A stretch of DNA of 64,000 nucleotides from Plantago major (lineage: Eukaryota > Streptophyta > Magnoliopsida > Lamiales > Plantaginaceae): NCBI GenBank assembly GCA_026545765.1, contig JAIFAC010000313.1, forward strand, positions 62,001 to 126,000, given 5' to 3'. Below are positions 33,832 through 45,571 of this stretch, one piece after another. The notes beneath the pieces are model-generated. The model did not search any database. It saw only the letters and a program-made list of their open reading frames with translations, and had not been told where the DNA came from. The position numbers were made by a program, and so were the translations under genes. The stretch's first letter is position 1. Each line of letters starts with the position of its first letter.

Positions 33832-34836
33832 GTGCAACGAAGTCCCGTAGAGAAGTCACCGGGCAAATGGCGGATGTGCAACGACTTCACTAGGTTGAAC
33901 AAGTTCTGCCCAAAGGATCCGTACCCTTTGCCGCGGATAGATCAGTTGGTTGACTCCACGTCCGGATGTGCATTTTTGAGTTTCATGGATGCATACCAAG
34001 GTTTTTACCAAATCCTGATGGCCAAAGAAGACATCAAGAAAACAGCTTTCTTCGCTGCCGGGGGTGTATACTGCTTCAAGGTAATGCCCTTCGGATTGAA
34101 AAACGCGGGAGCCACCTACCAGCATCTTGTGAATCAGATGTTCAAGGAAGAGATTGGGAAAACCATGGAAGTGTATGTGGACGACATGCTCATCAAGAGA
34201 AAAACTGAAGAGCAACATGTGCACCATCTGAACAAATGCTTCGCTATCCTTAGGAAGTATGGAATGAAATTGAATCCCGAGAAATGCACGTTCGGAGTAA
34301 AAGGAGGGAAGTTCCAAGGGTACATGGTTACCGAGAGAGGGATAAGCGCGAACCCAGAAAAGATCAAGGCAATCCTAGATCTGCCGCAACCAAAAATCCT
34401 CAATGAGGTACAACAACTCATAGGACGTCTGATGTCCTTAAGTCGTTTCATTTCACGATCAGTGGAGAAAAATCTCCCGTTCTTCAAAATCCTCCGGAAA
34501 GGAGAGGGCTTTGAGTGGACTGCGGAATGTTCTGAGGCTTTCGAGAAATTGAAAAAGTACCTCCATTCTCCTCCACTGCTCTCCAAACCCGTCGAAGGAG
34601 AACCACACTACCTCTACCTGGCTATCACGGAAGAGGCAATGAGTTCCGTGTTAGTACGGATTCAGGCTAACGATCACCTTCCAATCTACTATCTTAGCAA
34701 AGCCCTTGCTGGGGCGGAGACAAGATACGTGAAGATCGAGAAACATGCATATGCGTTAGTTTACACCGCAAGGCGGTTAAAACCATACTTCAAGTCTCAT
34801 AAAATTGTGGTACTAACTGCGGAACCTTTGAAATAG
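33832..34836 (+). CDS. Tat reverse transcriptase-RNase H, open segment
   Basis: 334 codons. RT motifs: FCPKDPYPLPRIDQLVD (residues 25-41), FMDAYQGFYQI (51-61, first catalytic Asp), MPFGLKNAGATYQ (85-97), YVDDML (115-120, catalytic pair at 34174-34185), then the thumb (PEKCTFGV, GYMVTERGI) and connection. RNase H starts near PHYLYLAITEEAMSSVL and includes PIYYLSKAL and YALVYTARRLKPYF. The frame ends at TAG 34834-34836 in AEPLK-stop-VLGNPDQSGR, where homologues have Gln, so this is a single nonsense change, not the real end. RNase H continues to about 35010 (KWAIELSEYDI, VLADFLAEYPE). Confidence 0.92.
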   Translation: MQRSPVEKSPGKWRMCNDFTRLNKFCPKDPYPLPRIDQLVDSTSGCAFLSFMDAYQGFYQILMAKEDIKKTAFFAAGGVYCFKVMPFGLKNAGATYQHLVNQMFKEEIGKTMEVYVDDMLIKRKTEEQHVHHLNKCFAILRKYGMKLNPEKCTFGVKGGKFQGYMVTERGISANPEKIKAILDLPQPKILNEVQQLIGRLMSLSRFISRSVEKNLPFFKILRKGEGFEWTAECSEAFEKLKKYLHSPPLLSKPVEGEPHYLYLAITEEAMSSVLVRIQANDHLPIYYLSKALAGAETRYVKIEKHAYALVYTARRLKPYFKSHKIVVLTAEPLK

Positions 34837-35025
34837 GTCCTGGGAAATCCCGATCAGTCTGGACGACTCTCTAAGTGGGCGATCGAGCTAAGCGAATACG
34901 ACATTTGCTATCAGGCTCCATCAGCCAAGAAAGCTCAAGTCCTCGCTGATTTCTTAGCGGAATATCCTGAGGCGGATTCAGAGAAGGTCCCTGACAAACA
35001 AGCATTCGAATGCTTAGTCACCAAG
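34837..35025 (+). pseudogene. Tat RNase H C-terminal part after nonsense codon
   Basis: VLGNPDQSGRLSKWAIELSEY and AQVLADFLAEYPE continue in the same frame after the TAG and are the normal end of gypsy RNase H. The frame continues into 35026-35529. Confidence 0.85.
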
Positions 35026-35729
35026 GTGTTGTCCGAAGCCCGCCAGCCAAGCTCAACCCAAAGAAACCTCGAAGATGCCCAATTTATCAATCAGTCTCTA
35101 TCTGCATCTTATGAGGAAACTCGAGTCAACCAGATGTTCCTTCTTGACGGTATGGCAAGCGAGTCCGGAACTAATAACTCTGGACCAGAAAGCAAAGAAA
35201 CAGAGGAGCAAAGGTGGGAACCTCGGGAGCCCGCAGGAGATCTCCAAGCCGAAAAACATCCTTCTGATACCTGGACATTGGAAGTGGATGGTTCCTCCAC
35301 TGGAAGAGTCGGAGGGATTGGAATCTTCTTTAAGAGCCCCGATGGCGCGGAACTTGACTACGCGATATCCCTGGAGTTCAAAGTTACAAACAATGAGGCT
35401 GAGTATGAAGCATTAATAGTCGGATCACGATCGCAAAATCCCTGCAAGTTCGGAAGCTCAAAGCTTTCACGGATTCACAGCTCGTGGAAGCTCAATTTTC
35501 AGAAACTTTTGCCACAAAAGGTCCTTTGATGATCAAGTATCTCGAGCTACTCAAGCAAGAAGCCGATCACTTTGAGGAGTTCACCCTAGAAAAGTTTGAC
35601 AGAGCTTGGAACGAAAGAGCGGATGCCCTGGCAAAATACGCGTCCGCAACGGCAGCTTTGGACATAAGGAAAGTGATTTTGCTCGCTGTTACTGACTCAT
35701 CCGTCATGAGTCTCAATTCGCCATGGTAA
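35026..35729 (+). pseudogene. Tat second (archaeal-type) RNase H domain
   Basis: WTLEVDGSSTGRVGGIGIF (about 35272-35328) carries the first Asp of the fold. FKVTNNEAEYEALIVG (about 35377-35424) carries the Glu. After a one-base shift near 35430 come FTDSQLVEAQFS and FDRAWNERADALAKYASA (to 35650). A second RNase H next to integrase is the hallmark of Tat-lineage gypsy elements. One frameshift separates the two open halves. Confidence 0.9.
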
Positions 35730-36925
35730 TCGGCGGAAATTGATGACCGACATCCGAACTATCTCAAGGACGGATCTCTTCCATTGATCCAAGAAATCAA
35801 GGAGCGTACATGTAGAGCAACATGGTACTTTATATGGGGAAGATTTGTACAAGAGATCATTTGTAGGACCCATTTATGGTGCTTGAGCCCGCAAGAATCA
35901 AAGATCAGATCGGAGGAGATACATCATGAGCCGTGGAAGTCATTCGGGAAGGACTTCGCCTTAAAATTATATGACAAGGCTATTACTGGCCTAATATCAA
36001 TAAGGATTCCGCTGACTACGCTCGGAAGTGCCCTGATTGCCAATACTATGCGAACATTCCACATCGTCCGACGCATCCTATGATTCCGTCAATCATAGCG
36101 TGTCCATTCGACTAATGGGGCATTGATATAGTCGGACCCTTCCTGAGAGGCACCCAGCAGCGAAAGTTCCTGATTGTGGCTGTTGAATATTTTACCAAAT
36201 GGGTAGAAGCGGAAGCTGTCGCAACCATTACAGAGAGTCGAGTGCGGACCTTTATCTGGAAGAATATCATCTGCCGCTTGCTCGCCCCAGATTCTCGCCT
36301 CGACAATGGTGCCAGCTTCGTGACATAGGCTCAAGGAATGGTCAAGGCGCCCTTCAAAATCGAGCAACGTGTTACATCTGCTGATACCCGCAAGCCAATG
36401 GACAGCCGAGTCCACGAACAAAACAATAGTCAAGATCCTCGAGAAGCGGTTAAGAACTTCACAAGAAAGTTGGCGACGACCGAAGGCGTGCATGGGCTCA
36501 TCGCACCACCGGACCGCCACCAACGAAACTCCATTCGCCAGTATATGGCTCGGAGGCGCTATACCGTCCGAGATTGCCGCTGAGACTATGAGGATCCAAG
36601 AGTTCAAGGCATTGCCAATCGTGAAGCTCGGATATTCGACCGGACATGCTCGAATGTAAAAGGTCGAGGCATCGCGAATATCCATAGGTATCAGGCAACT
36701 GCTGCCCGCACCTACAACAGGAACGTTCAAGCGACTAACTTGCAATCGGAGACCTAGTGCTTCGCCGAGCCGACATTTTGAACAATATTGGAAAACTCAA
36801 GCCCAAGTGGGAAGGACCCTACAAGATTGTCGGAGCAAGAGTGAATGGGAGTTATGAATTAGAAGATGAGAACGGACATCCCCTCAAGCGTCCGTGGAAT
36901 GCTAGAAACCTTCAAGTTCTACGAT
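35730..36925 (+). pseudogene. Tat integrase, frameshifted
   Basis: The zinc-finger region is partly visible (IHHEPWKSFGKDFALKL; CPDCQYYANIPHRPTHPMIP). The core has WGIDIVGPFLRGTQQRKFL (first catalytic Asp, about 36117), FTKWVEAEAVATITESRVRTF, LDNGASFV (second Asp, about 36300) and a degenerate end. The C-terminal domain reads LKPKWEGPYKIVGARVNGSYE and stops after WNARNLQVLR at about 36925. There are several frame changes and stops. Confidence 0.88.
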
Positions 36926-38324
36926 AAAGATGGTCGTATAACCTCCGCCGATCGTTTGGTCATCTTAGATCCTAACTATCTATTACACGGAACTCCGCCA
37001 GTTCTGTTTTTTGATGATCCTTTTGTCATTGGCCATAGAGCCCGTACGTTGTAATTGAATTTCCGGCAAATCAATGCAACCTTTATCTTTCGATTTGTGA
37101 TTTTTCGATTTATGCATCTGAGATTTAACGTTCATTTAACGACGAGAAGGAAAGCAAGGGATTTTATTCATACAAAGACGAATTATACATAATCCTGTCT
37201 GTGCAACTTACAATCTCGGATCGTTATTCGGACTTACGGATGCAATACGAAAAATGCAGAAAATGTCTCCGGGGATACGTCATCTCCCATAAAAATCGCT
37301 CTGGCCGGGAAAAGCTTCTTCCATATCAAGCGACAAGTCTGGTTTCCACGGAGGCCAGGAATTCGATATACCTGCACACAGGAAAATGGTTAAACGTGAT
37401 GGAATCCGTCATGATACCACCGAAACATGGTGACGTAGATCCAAAGGTTCGGGAGAGCAAAGTGCAGACAGACAAAGATTTCCGCCTAACCGGCTTTAGA
37501 GACTCAAACTCTCTTGAAATTAGGAAACCGGTGCCAATTCAAGAGAGATTTGAGGCACTAAAGTAGGATGTGAAGAAAAGAGAAGAGATCCGGCTTTGAT
37601 GATTTACAAGCCATGACGCCAAAGATAGAAAAAGAAGAGTTTAGGATCGCCACACGGTTTTGCAATCGGGGTCGTGTCTTTTTATAGGACACTCCAACCA
37701 ATCAGCGTCCGCCACGCCAACAGATTGACGTCAGCAATGGGCTTGAGCCACCCGTTCGGGTTGAACAGTGTTGAGTCAGTTGAGTTATCCAACCAAACCC
37801 AAACAAGCCCATTAATCACGTCCGAAGTTTGAATTTGTTAACCGCCTTACGACAATAAGTGCATCAACATAATCCGACGAAGCATGAAAGAGAAAAAGGT
37901 GGCGATCTCATCCGATGAAAAGTAGTTCGAATTTTATAGACAAAATTATCCGAACACTTACATACGAGAGGTACAATCTGAAAAGGTCCAAGGGTAAGTA
38001 CATACTTCTACGGGGCATACCCGCCTTGTTCCTTCACCAGATTCCGGAAGTCGAGCCTTGGGACTCCGGGCCACCACCTCGGTCCTGACGAGCTTGTCAC
38101 AGATTCGATCCTCCCACGGATCAATCTCAGCGTCGCCCTCTCTTCCTCGGCTAACCTCCTAGATATTCCCGGACATTGAGGGGGATCGCCTTCAAAATCA
38201 AGAATGATCGGGTCATCCGAAGTCCCTCGGCCAGGGAGTTTGCCTCTTTTGGAAAATGGAGTGGGTTAAACAAAAGGAAGATTGGAGAAGAGTACAGCAG
38301 TGAAAAAGGAAGAATTACCACACC
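36926..38324 (+). other. Tat 3' region, first part (to the SIRE-B insertion)
   Basis: No pol domain. The plus-strand frame at 37201-37566 has no recognisable motif. On the minus strand a TATA-like word TATAAAAAG lies near 37680-37688. A block GGGGCATACCCGCC (38012) recurs at 53779. It is read here as part of the antisense-ORF module shared with 53363-56300. Confidence 0.5.
38320..38324 (+). repeat. target-site duplication (ACACC) of SIRE-B, left copy
   Basis: Equals 53363-53367 just after the 3' LTR. Collapsing it rejoins the Tat 3' region. Confidence 0.9.
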
Positions 38325-39714
38325 TGTTAGGAATATCTGTTAGTATTTTGATCACTCATCACATGTTCTTATCTTAGCCAGAAAGGTTATTAAGTACTCT
38401 TGGTTCACTTGAACATTGTAAAAGAGGAAATCACTGAGTATGATTAGTCTAGTAAATCTTGTATTAGGATTATAGGTCTCTGAGTGTAATTTTTATTTCC
38501 AGAAGCTCATGAAGATCAATCCTAGCAATGGAGCTTTTCTGAAGATTAGAAGACTGAAGATTGCACAAGATTTATGAAGATATCAAGGTTTAGTCTAACT
38601 CAGAAAGACTATGTCCTTAATCCTTTCTTAAGTGTATTTACTTACTTTTGAAATATGATTCTGGACATATGACATCATGAGTATGGAGCATGCAAGCCAT
38701 CAGAAAGGCTCATGTATCTGTTGAAGACTACATGACAAGAAATAGTGCAAGTGCATTAATTGCATCGGCGTAAAAGTCATCAAGCATCCTCTCTGAGACA
38801 TGAGACAAGGACCTCTGAGTACTCATTTCAAGATAAGTATGGACCGAATTTGAATTGTGTCTAACGGATATCATTCCAACAACTCTCAAATTCATCTTTA
38901 TATATCACACACTTAGATGCTGAGAAATACACCTTAGAACGCTCTATCTTGCAAACTTACCATCAAGCAAAGTATTCTCTCAAGCACTCTACTACCCTTT
39001 CTAAAAGCTTTCATTTCAAGAATCACTAGTAGTTCTAAGTTGTCCCTAACTTAACAAGAGATTGTTATTCGTGAAAGAGTTGAACTATCGATACCCTTCT
39101 CAAGCTCATTCTCCGTAATCGACATCAATTACTGGTCAAGAAGAGCGCATCGCCATCCACCTAACAAGTGTATTAAGTAGTCTTGTTCTATTAAAGCTCT
39201 CAAAACATAACTGAAAAGTTATACGAGAAGCCTCTCGACAAACCTTATAACCAACACCATCAAGGCGTGAGTAGAGGAAGTACTTGATTTGGGAAATCGT
39301 GAATAACTCAAGGTTATCGAGTAGAGGAAGTACTTAGCTCTAGGAGTCAGAATAACTCGTGGGGAACATTTGGTCGGAACCATTTGTTTAGGAATCTTAG
39401 AATAGGATTATTGTAAGGTGAACTTAATTATCTGTTTAGTGAATTCTAGGTCTCGTAAAGACGAAGTGGATTAGTTGGAGGATTACGCCACCTCAGATAC
39501 CACTATACTTGCCGTGTCATTTACCTTTCAGATTTACATTTCAAAGAAGCACACACACATACTTATTGTTTCGCACTTACCTATCTTAAAGTCTTCCGTG
39601 ACTGAATTTAAGTATCGTAAACTCCTGTGTTTCGAGAAACCTGTTTATCGATAAAGTTTTAAAAGACTATTCACCCCCCTCTAGTCTTTTACTTTGCCGT
39701 TATCTCGACCAACA
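38325..39714 (+). mobile_element. 5' LTR of SIRE-B
   Basis: 1390 bp, TGTTAGG...ACCAACA. TATA-like TTTATATATCA at about 38897. It shares its start and end with the SIRE-A LTR. It contains a C-run before CTAGTCTTTTAC near the end, variable in length among all four Sirevirus LTRs. Confidence 0.93.
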
Positions 39715-39716
39715 AG

Positions 39717-39728
39717 TGGTATCAGAGC
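39717..39728 (+). other. primer-binding site of SIRE-B
   Basis: TGGTATCAGAGC, perfect for the 3' end of initiator tRNA-Met, two bases after the LTR. Confidence 0.95.
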
Positions 39729-39823
39729 AGAGGTTCACAAGCCTTCAGATCAACCTAGATCCCAGATAGGTGAAGGAACTTTGTCCCTTCGAGGACTATA
39801 TAATTTGTGTGTTAAGTGTGCGT

Positions 39824-42280
39824 ATGTCTCGAAAGTGATGCACCCATTCAAGCCGTAAAACTACGAGAAATGGAAGAACAACATGATGCTCCATCCGAGG
39901 CCATTAGTGACGAGATGATCTATGTCATCAATGAAGGGCCTATCAAAATCGCATAACTCAAACAGTTATCGAGGTGTCGATGGAAGAAAAGCCTCGCATA
40001 AGGAAGATGGAAGCGAGGATGCGTGCTAGTGATAGTGGTCGTGTTGCTCGTGGAAGCATTATGTATGAAGACAAGCTAAGAGAGCTCGACATCCAAGATG
40101 CCAAGAGATACAGATTGATGGTCAAGCTCAGAATATCATCATCGACGACACTGAGCACATACATACAGTAAACCGGGGTGCTAAACGGCAAAGTCTCGCA
40201 ATCGATTGAAGAAATCATGCTGAGAGAAAACCAAGGAAAACAAGTTCGAAGTTCTTAAATTGAAGTTCCAAAACTTCAAACAAGGTCCCACTGAAACTCT
40301 AGAAGAACTTGATTTCAGGTTTACTACACTTATGAGTGATATGGCTGCACTTGGTGAAAGCAACAGATACTCCCAGCCAGAAAAGATTAAGACTATTGTC
40401 AGAAGTCTCAATCACAACTGGGAGCACACTAAGTTCTTTTATTTCAACCAAGGGATGCCAAATATTACTCCAAGAGAGCTCTTCTCTCATCTTGCTCAGA
40501 GACTATGAGACAACCTGTAGAGAACAAACAGCTGAAAAGTTGCAAAGTGTTGCTCTAGTTTCTCAAGGTATTTCTGAAAAGAAGGATACCAAAGATGCAT
40601 CTGAAGAAAATGCTCTTGCACTAAGACACATGAAGAAATTTGTGAGTCAAGAGATTGAGAGAAGAAAAGCTAAAGAAAAGTCGAAAAGCATCTCGCCCAA
40701 ACTATCATCAAGACAAGAACATACAAATGAACAACTCTCCTAACACCCCATTCGTAAAGGTGTTAATCAAGTCGCAGAATAGGAAATGATATCTTCTATT
40801 GTCAAAAGCCCGGTAACTTCAAGAGAGATTGTCCCGCTTAAATAAGCTCAAGACAGTGACAAGAAGGATGTAAGAAATTTCAAGAGAAATCAAAGGGCCT
40901 TTCGATCAAGAAAGGAAGAAGATTCAAATTCAACTTGATGCTCTAGACATTGAGACAGATCCTGAAGATGGAGATTCAGATGACTCAAACCTACCAACAC
41001 CAGAATTGTGTGGAATCACCCACGATGTAATCGACTTCGGCCTTAAGAAGAATGAAATGTGTGGAATTGTCGAGATTGGGTCCGCATATCTCCAACATTG
41101 AAATATGTCTTATGGCTGATGAGGTAACTAACAATTCACAATTTCAGACTATGAGAGTGATGATGGAATTGAGGATCGAGTTGGTCAAGAGTGAATTGAT
41201 CGTTATGAGAAAGAATTTCGAAGCACAATCCAAAGCCGTAATTCTAGAGGAAAGCAAAGAAACTCTTGAAAAGAGGTTTCGAGCCAACCAGAGTATCCGA
41301 GAACAAGAACGCCGAAATAGCCTTTCCGAAGCTCGATATCCGAGAATGAAAATTCTCACAAACTAGCCTTCGATGAACTTAATAAGAAAATGATGAAGTC
41401 GCTTCGAGAATGAAGAACTCGTAAAGAAAGAGCTATCCTTCCAATCTTATGCAAAGGCTAGTGACACTCAACCGAGGTTCAATCCTATCCGAGAGATCCC
41501 TCCGAGAAAGGTGGACTTGGACTTGATGAACAATCAAGTAATTCATCTCCTCTCAAGAAGAGTGATGAAAGGTTGATTTTGTAAAAGTCAATGAATGATT
41601 CTTCAACCACCTATAGCATTGGTCGAAGCTAGGTAGTTGACAAAGGAAAAGGAGTTGCAACCACCTTTGAAAGAACAACAAGTTCACAAGAAACATGTGG
41701 ATAAGGTTTCAAAAGAAACACAACCTCGATATGCAACCATCCACATTGTCAGACATTACTAGGAAGGGAAGAATTGTCGAATAGGCAAATTCTCATCAGA
41801 TCATTTTATGAAAATAAAGATGGTGCGGAAACTAGTAAGGCTTCAAGAGCGATTCAAAGCCAAAGGTGTTCGAAATGGCATCGCTATCGTATATTGGAAA
41901 GGTCCTTCGCAACGATATAAGGAAGGACAAGAACAATGGCGCAAGGTCGATATTACACGTAGTAACAGATGTATGGAGGAAATCTCAAGCCGAAAACTCA
42001 ATGCGAGCTAGAAGGAACTCGCCAGAAGGCTAAGTTTATGTCAAAAGCAACCCGTAAACCTGTGGTCCCAAAAGCACCAAAAGGAACACCTAGAAACACC
42101 TCGAGAAGGAAGATTGAGATCAAAATTACTGATTTTATTGCATCTCCTTCTGATCAAGTTAGACAAAAACAAACTCCCAAGAAATTCACTAAAATGTGGA
42201 TTCCTACCGAAGAATGTTTAGTCTATGGTCCTATCTCTAAGTCAAGAACCTAACTCCTGCTTCGCTTTGTGCGTAACACC
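39824..42280 (+). pseudogene. gag: SIRE-B gag, frameshifted
   Basis: The start (ATG 39824) corresponds to MSTSDAPV of SIRE-A with indels. ELDIQDAKR (about 40084) is followed by an open capsid block: GPTETLEELDFRFTTLMSDM, RYSQPEKIKTIVRSL and MPNITPRELFSHLAQRL (40260-40508). KLQSVALVSQGISEKKD and a lysine-rich helix follow (to 40743). A CCHC knuckle lacking its first Cys reads FYCQKPGNFKRDC (about 40790-40835). A coiled-coil block with SKAVILEESKETLEKRF lies at 41052-41366. The 3' third is broken. Confidence 0.85.
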
Positions 42281-42640
42281 TCTCGACTAAGGCTCAATGG
42301 CTATTTGATAGTGGATGCGGAAAGCACATGACAGAGACAAAGCAACCGTCAACTACAAAGCTTGCAACATCGACCGTACATCGATTTGCTTGAGGAGAAT
42401 TAAATCCTCTCTCGATCCGCAACGCCAAATTAGGATCATTAACAATCACCGACGACATATGTTAAAGGTTTGAAATATAATCTATTTAGCATGAGCCGCT
42501 TTGCATATAAGGATTCATCAGAAATTCAAAGCAAAGTATTGCAAACTTATAGACAATGAGTCAAAGGCATACTTGGTTGCTCGGCGGAAAGGTAGTCTTT
42601 ATGTTACCGATCAAGCATCCGCCACAATCAAGAATGTCTC
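42281..42640 (+). pseudogene. SIRE-B aspartic protease, frameshifted
   Basis: AQWLFDSGCGKHMT (42290-42331) is the active site, identical in style to SIRE-A. The remainder (LGSLTITDD, then NLFSMSRF-like residues) needs frame changes near 42340 and 42450. Confidence 0.85.
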
Positions 42641-43990
42641 ATGGTGAGTCAATCAGTCACATGTAAGAGCAATCGTTACGCACAAAAGAATGAGTCACTT
42701 GAATTTCAAAACTCAACAAACTTGCCAAGAAAGAGTTAGTGGTCGCCTTCCCAAAACATCTTTTAGAAAGGATGGTATCCGCTCGCCGATGGGGAAACAA
42801 TCCAAGATCTCTTTCAAGTCCAAAACCGTACACTCTAAAGTGTTAGACCACCGCAACTATTACGCATGGATCTTTTGAATCATCGTAATTAGTTATGCAG
42901 AAAGAAGTATGGTCTCGTTGTCAGAGATGACTTCAAGATTCACTTGGGTTGTCTTTCAAGCACAAATCTAATGCTAGGTAGAGATACCAAATTTGCTGAA
43001 TAAGCTTGAAGTCATGAAAATGACAAAGTATCTGCAATCGTATGCACTATGGTAATCGAAGTCACAACCAAGACATAAAGGAGTTTTGTACCAGAAAGGT
43101 ATACAACACCAACTTTCCTCTCAGAAGAACACCACAACAAAATGGTGTTGTAGAAAGGAAAAATAGAACCCATAAAGAAGCTGCAAGGACAATGCTAATG
43201 ACATCAAATAAGTGAAGTTTATTGGTCGAGGTCAGAACACAAGATGTTACACTCGTAATGTATGTTTGATAAACAAACACCATGACAAGACCCCATATGA
43301 ACTCTTGGTAGGTAGACCCCCTAATATCAAATATCTGAAAGTGTTTGGTTGTAGATGTTTTGTTCTTAACAATGGAAAAGAGTATCTAAGAACATTTCAA
43401 CCAAAGGCAGATGAAGGTGTGTTTCTTGGTTATTCTATGAATAGCAAAGCATACAGAGTTTACAACAAAAGAACAAAGAAGATTGAAGAATCAGCCCATG
43501 TCAGATTCTATGAAGGAAGCAAGAAAACACCCCTTGCTGATGAACTCTCAGAAAGGTTCAAGGAACTAATGATAAAGGATTCTGAAGAAGAACCCTCAGA
43601 AAGGAAAAACATCATTGTTGAAAGAGAGGATGACTCTGACGAAGAAAAGCATGAAATGCCTAGTAACAACCAGATGATTCTCAGATATGATGAAGAATTT
43701 CCTATGAGAATTCGTAAATGGAAACTGAAGATGTTCATCAGAGAGCTAACTCTGGAAATGACCTCTCTGATAGGCATGTCCCAGAAAGCTCTCACACTGA
43801 GCAAGTGTCAGACATTCACCGCCCCTTTGAGGTGCAAGATGTCACAGATATTGAAGAAGTATCAAGTCATAATCATAGTGATTCACACTCAGATCACATA
43901 GATGTTGACCCTACTAGCCCTAAACCCATGATGAGATGGATCAAGGATCATCCTGCAAAAGATGTGATTGGACCAATCAATCAAGGTGTT
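42641..43990 (+). pseudogene. SIRE-B integrase and acidic linker
   Basis: Zinc-binding leader MSHLNFKTQQTCQERV (42690) and MGKQSKISFKSKTVHSKVLDH. The first catalytic Asp region is poorly preserved near 42920. PQQNGVVERKNRTHKEAA (about 43133) gives the catalytic Glu. The open frame 43212-43901 holds INKHHDKTPYELLVGRPPN, FGCRCFVLNNGK, ADEGVFLGYSMNSKAYRVYNK, then a Ser/Glu-rich linker. The upstream half has many stops, the downstream half few. Confidence 0.85.
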
Positions 43991-45029
43991 AGGACTAGGA
44001 GAGCGATAGTTGAAAATGCTAACTCTCTCTTTGGATGTTTCATCTCAAACATTGAACCTAAAACTATACAAGAAGCATTAAGAGACCAAGACTGGATCTC
44101 TGCAATGCAAGAAGAGTCGATCGCTTTGAAAGAAACAAAGTCGAAACTAGTTCCATTTGTAGAAGGAATATCGTGATTGGAACCAAGTGGGTTTTCGTAA
44201 ACAAGATGAATGAATCGTGAAATAACCGTAAACAAAGCAAGGTTACTTGCCAGGATTCACCTGCATCAAGGTTTAGATTTTGATGAGTCATATGCACCAG
44301 CTTGCCGATTGATGCAATAAGACTCTTCGCCTTGTAGCTCATAAAGACTTTAAAGTTTATCGATGGATGTCAAGAGTGCATTCTTGAATGGTGAACTTGC
44401 CGAGGAAGTCTATGTTGAACAACCACCGGCTTTGAAGTTTCCTCGAAAGTAGAATGGTCTATAAGCTACAGAAAGCTATATATGGACTGAAACAGGCTCC
44501 AAGAGCATGGTATGACACTTTGGCCAAATACCTTCTGGAAAGTGGTTTCAAGAAAGGTGAAGTTGATAAAACTTTATTTACTTTAAATCATGATGGGAAA
44601 CTACTCTTAGTTCAAGTATATGTTGATGACATTATATTTGGATCTAAGGACAAGCAACTTTGTAATGACTTTGCAAATATCATGAAAAGTAAGTTTGAGA
44701 TGAGCATGATGGGAGAATTGAACTATTTCCTAGGATTGCAAGTCAAGCAACTCAATGATGGAATATTCATTAGTCAGACAAAGTATGCAAAAGACATGCT
44801 CACAAAGTTCAATCTTAAGCCTTCTGAAAAGAATGCTAAGATACCTATGAGCATAGGAACCAAGATGACCTATACTAAATCAGATAAGATTGTTGATGAA
44901 CACAAGTATAGGAAATTGATAGGTTCACTACTTTACCTTCTGCAAGCAGACCTGATATTCAATATGCAGTTGGTGTGTGTGCTAGATTTCAAACAAATCC
45001 AATGCAATCACACTACAACATTGCTATGA
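43991..45029 (+). CDS. SIRE-B reverse transcriptase (open from 44454)
   Basis: N-terminal part in broken frames (KTIQEALRDQDWISAMQEES at about 44057; [27 protein letters not shown] at 44365-44425). It is open from 44454: [30 protein letters not shown] (catalytic Asp pair at 44622-44627), [19 protein letters not shown]. Compared with SIRE-A, three one-base losses at CAG/CTG sites (44361, about 44427, about 44442) break the N-terminal part. Confidence 0.9.
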
Positions 45030-45571
45030 AAATATTAAGGTATGTGAAAGGTACAGTAGATGTAAGTTTGTGGTATCCCAAAGAAAGTGGATTGAGTTTG
45101 GTTGGTTACTCAGATGTTGATTATACTGGATCAATGCTTGATAGGAAAAGCACCTCAGGAACTTGTCAGTTTCTGGGAACTAGACTTATCTCATGGTTTA
45201 GCAAAAAGCAAAACTCAATTGCAACTTCTACCACAGAGGCTGAATATATTGCTGCTGGTTGTTGTGCAACACAAATTATGTGGATTCAACAACAACTCAG
45301 AGGCTATGGACTCAATGAAGAGAAAACTACCATTTTCTGTGATAACACAAGTGCTATTGCAATCACACAGAACCCCAAGTTCCATGCCAGAACAAAGCAC
45401 ATTGATGTTAGACACCACTTCATCAGAGACCATGTTGAGAAAGGCAATATAGAGATACTCAAGATTGGCACAGAAGACCAACTTGCATATATCTTCACCA
45501 AGCCCCTACAAGAAAGCCGGTTCTTGACCTTAAGACATAATCTTGGATTAATGGAGATGCCTAAGGACTGA
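45030..45571 (+). CDS. SIRE-B RNase H
   Basis: Open in the frame of 44975-45571. GYSDVDYTGSMLDRKSTSGT and FLGTRLISWFSKKQNSIATS give the first acidic residues and the WFSKKQ motif. EAEYIAAGCCATQIMWIQQQL, DNTSAIAITQNPKFHARTKH and IDVRHHFIRDHVEKG complete the copia RNase H. It ends at TGA 45571 after LGLMEMPKD, the natural end of pol. A shift near 44990 separates it from RT. Confidence 0.92.

Noticed and set aside
33856..34317. 153-codon minus-strand frame over Tat RT
   Set aside because: Antisense shadow of a well-conserved RT; codon pattern and motifs are on the plus strand.
37201..37566. 121-codon plus-strand frame after Tat integrase
   Set aside because: No recognisable motif. It lies in the antisense-module region and has no conserved start; probably chance.
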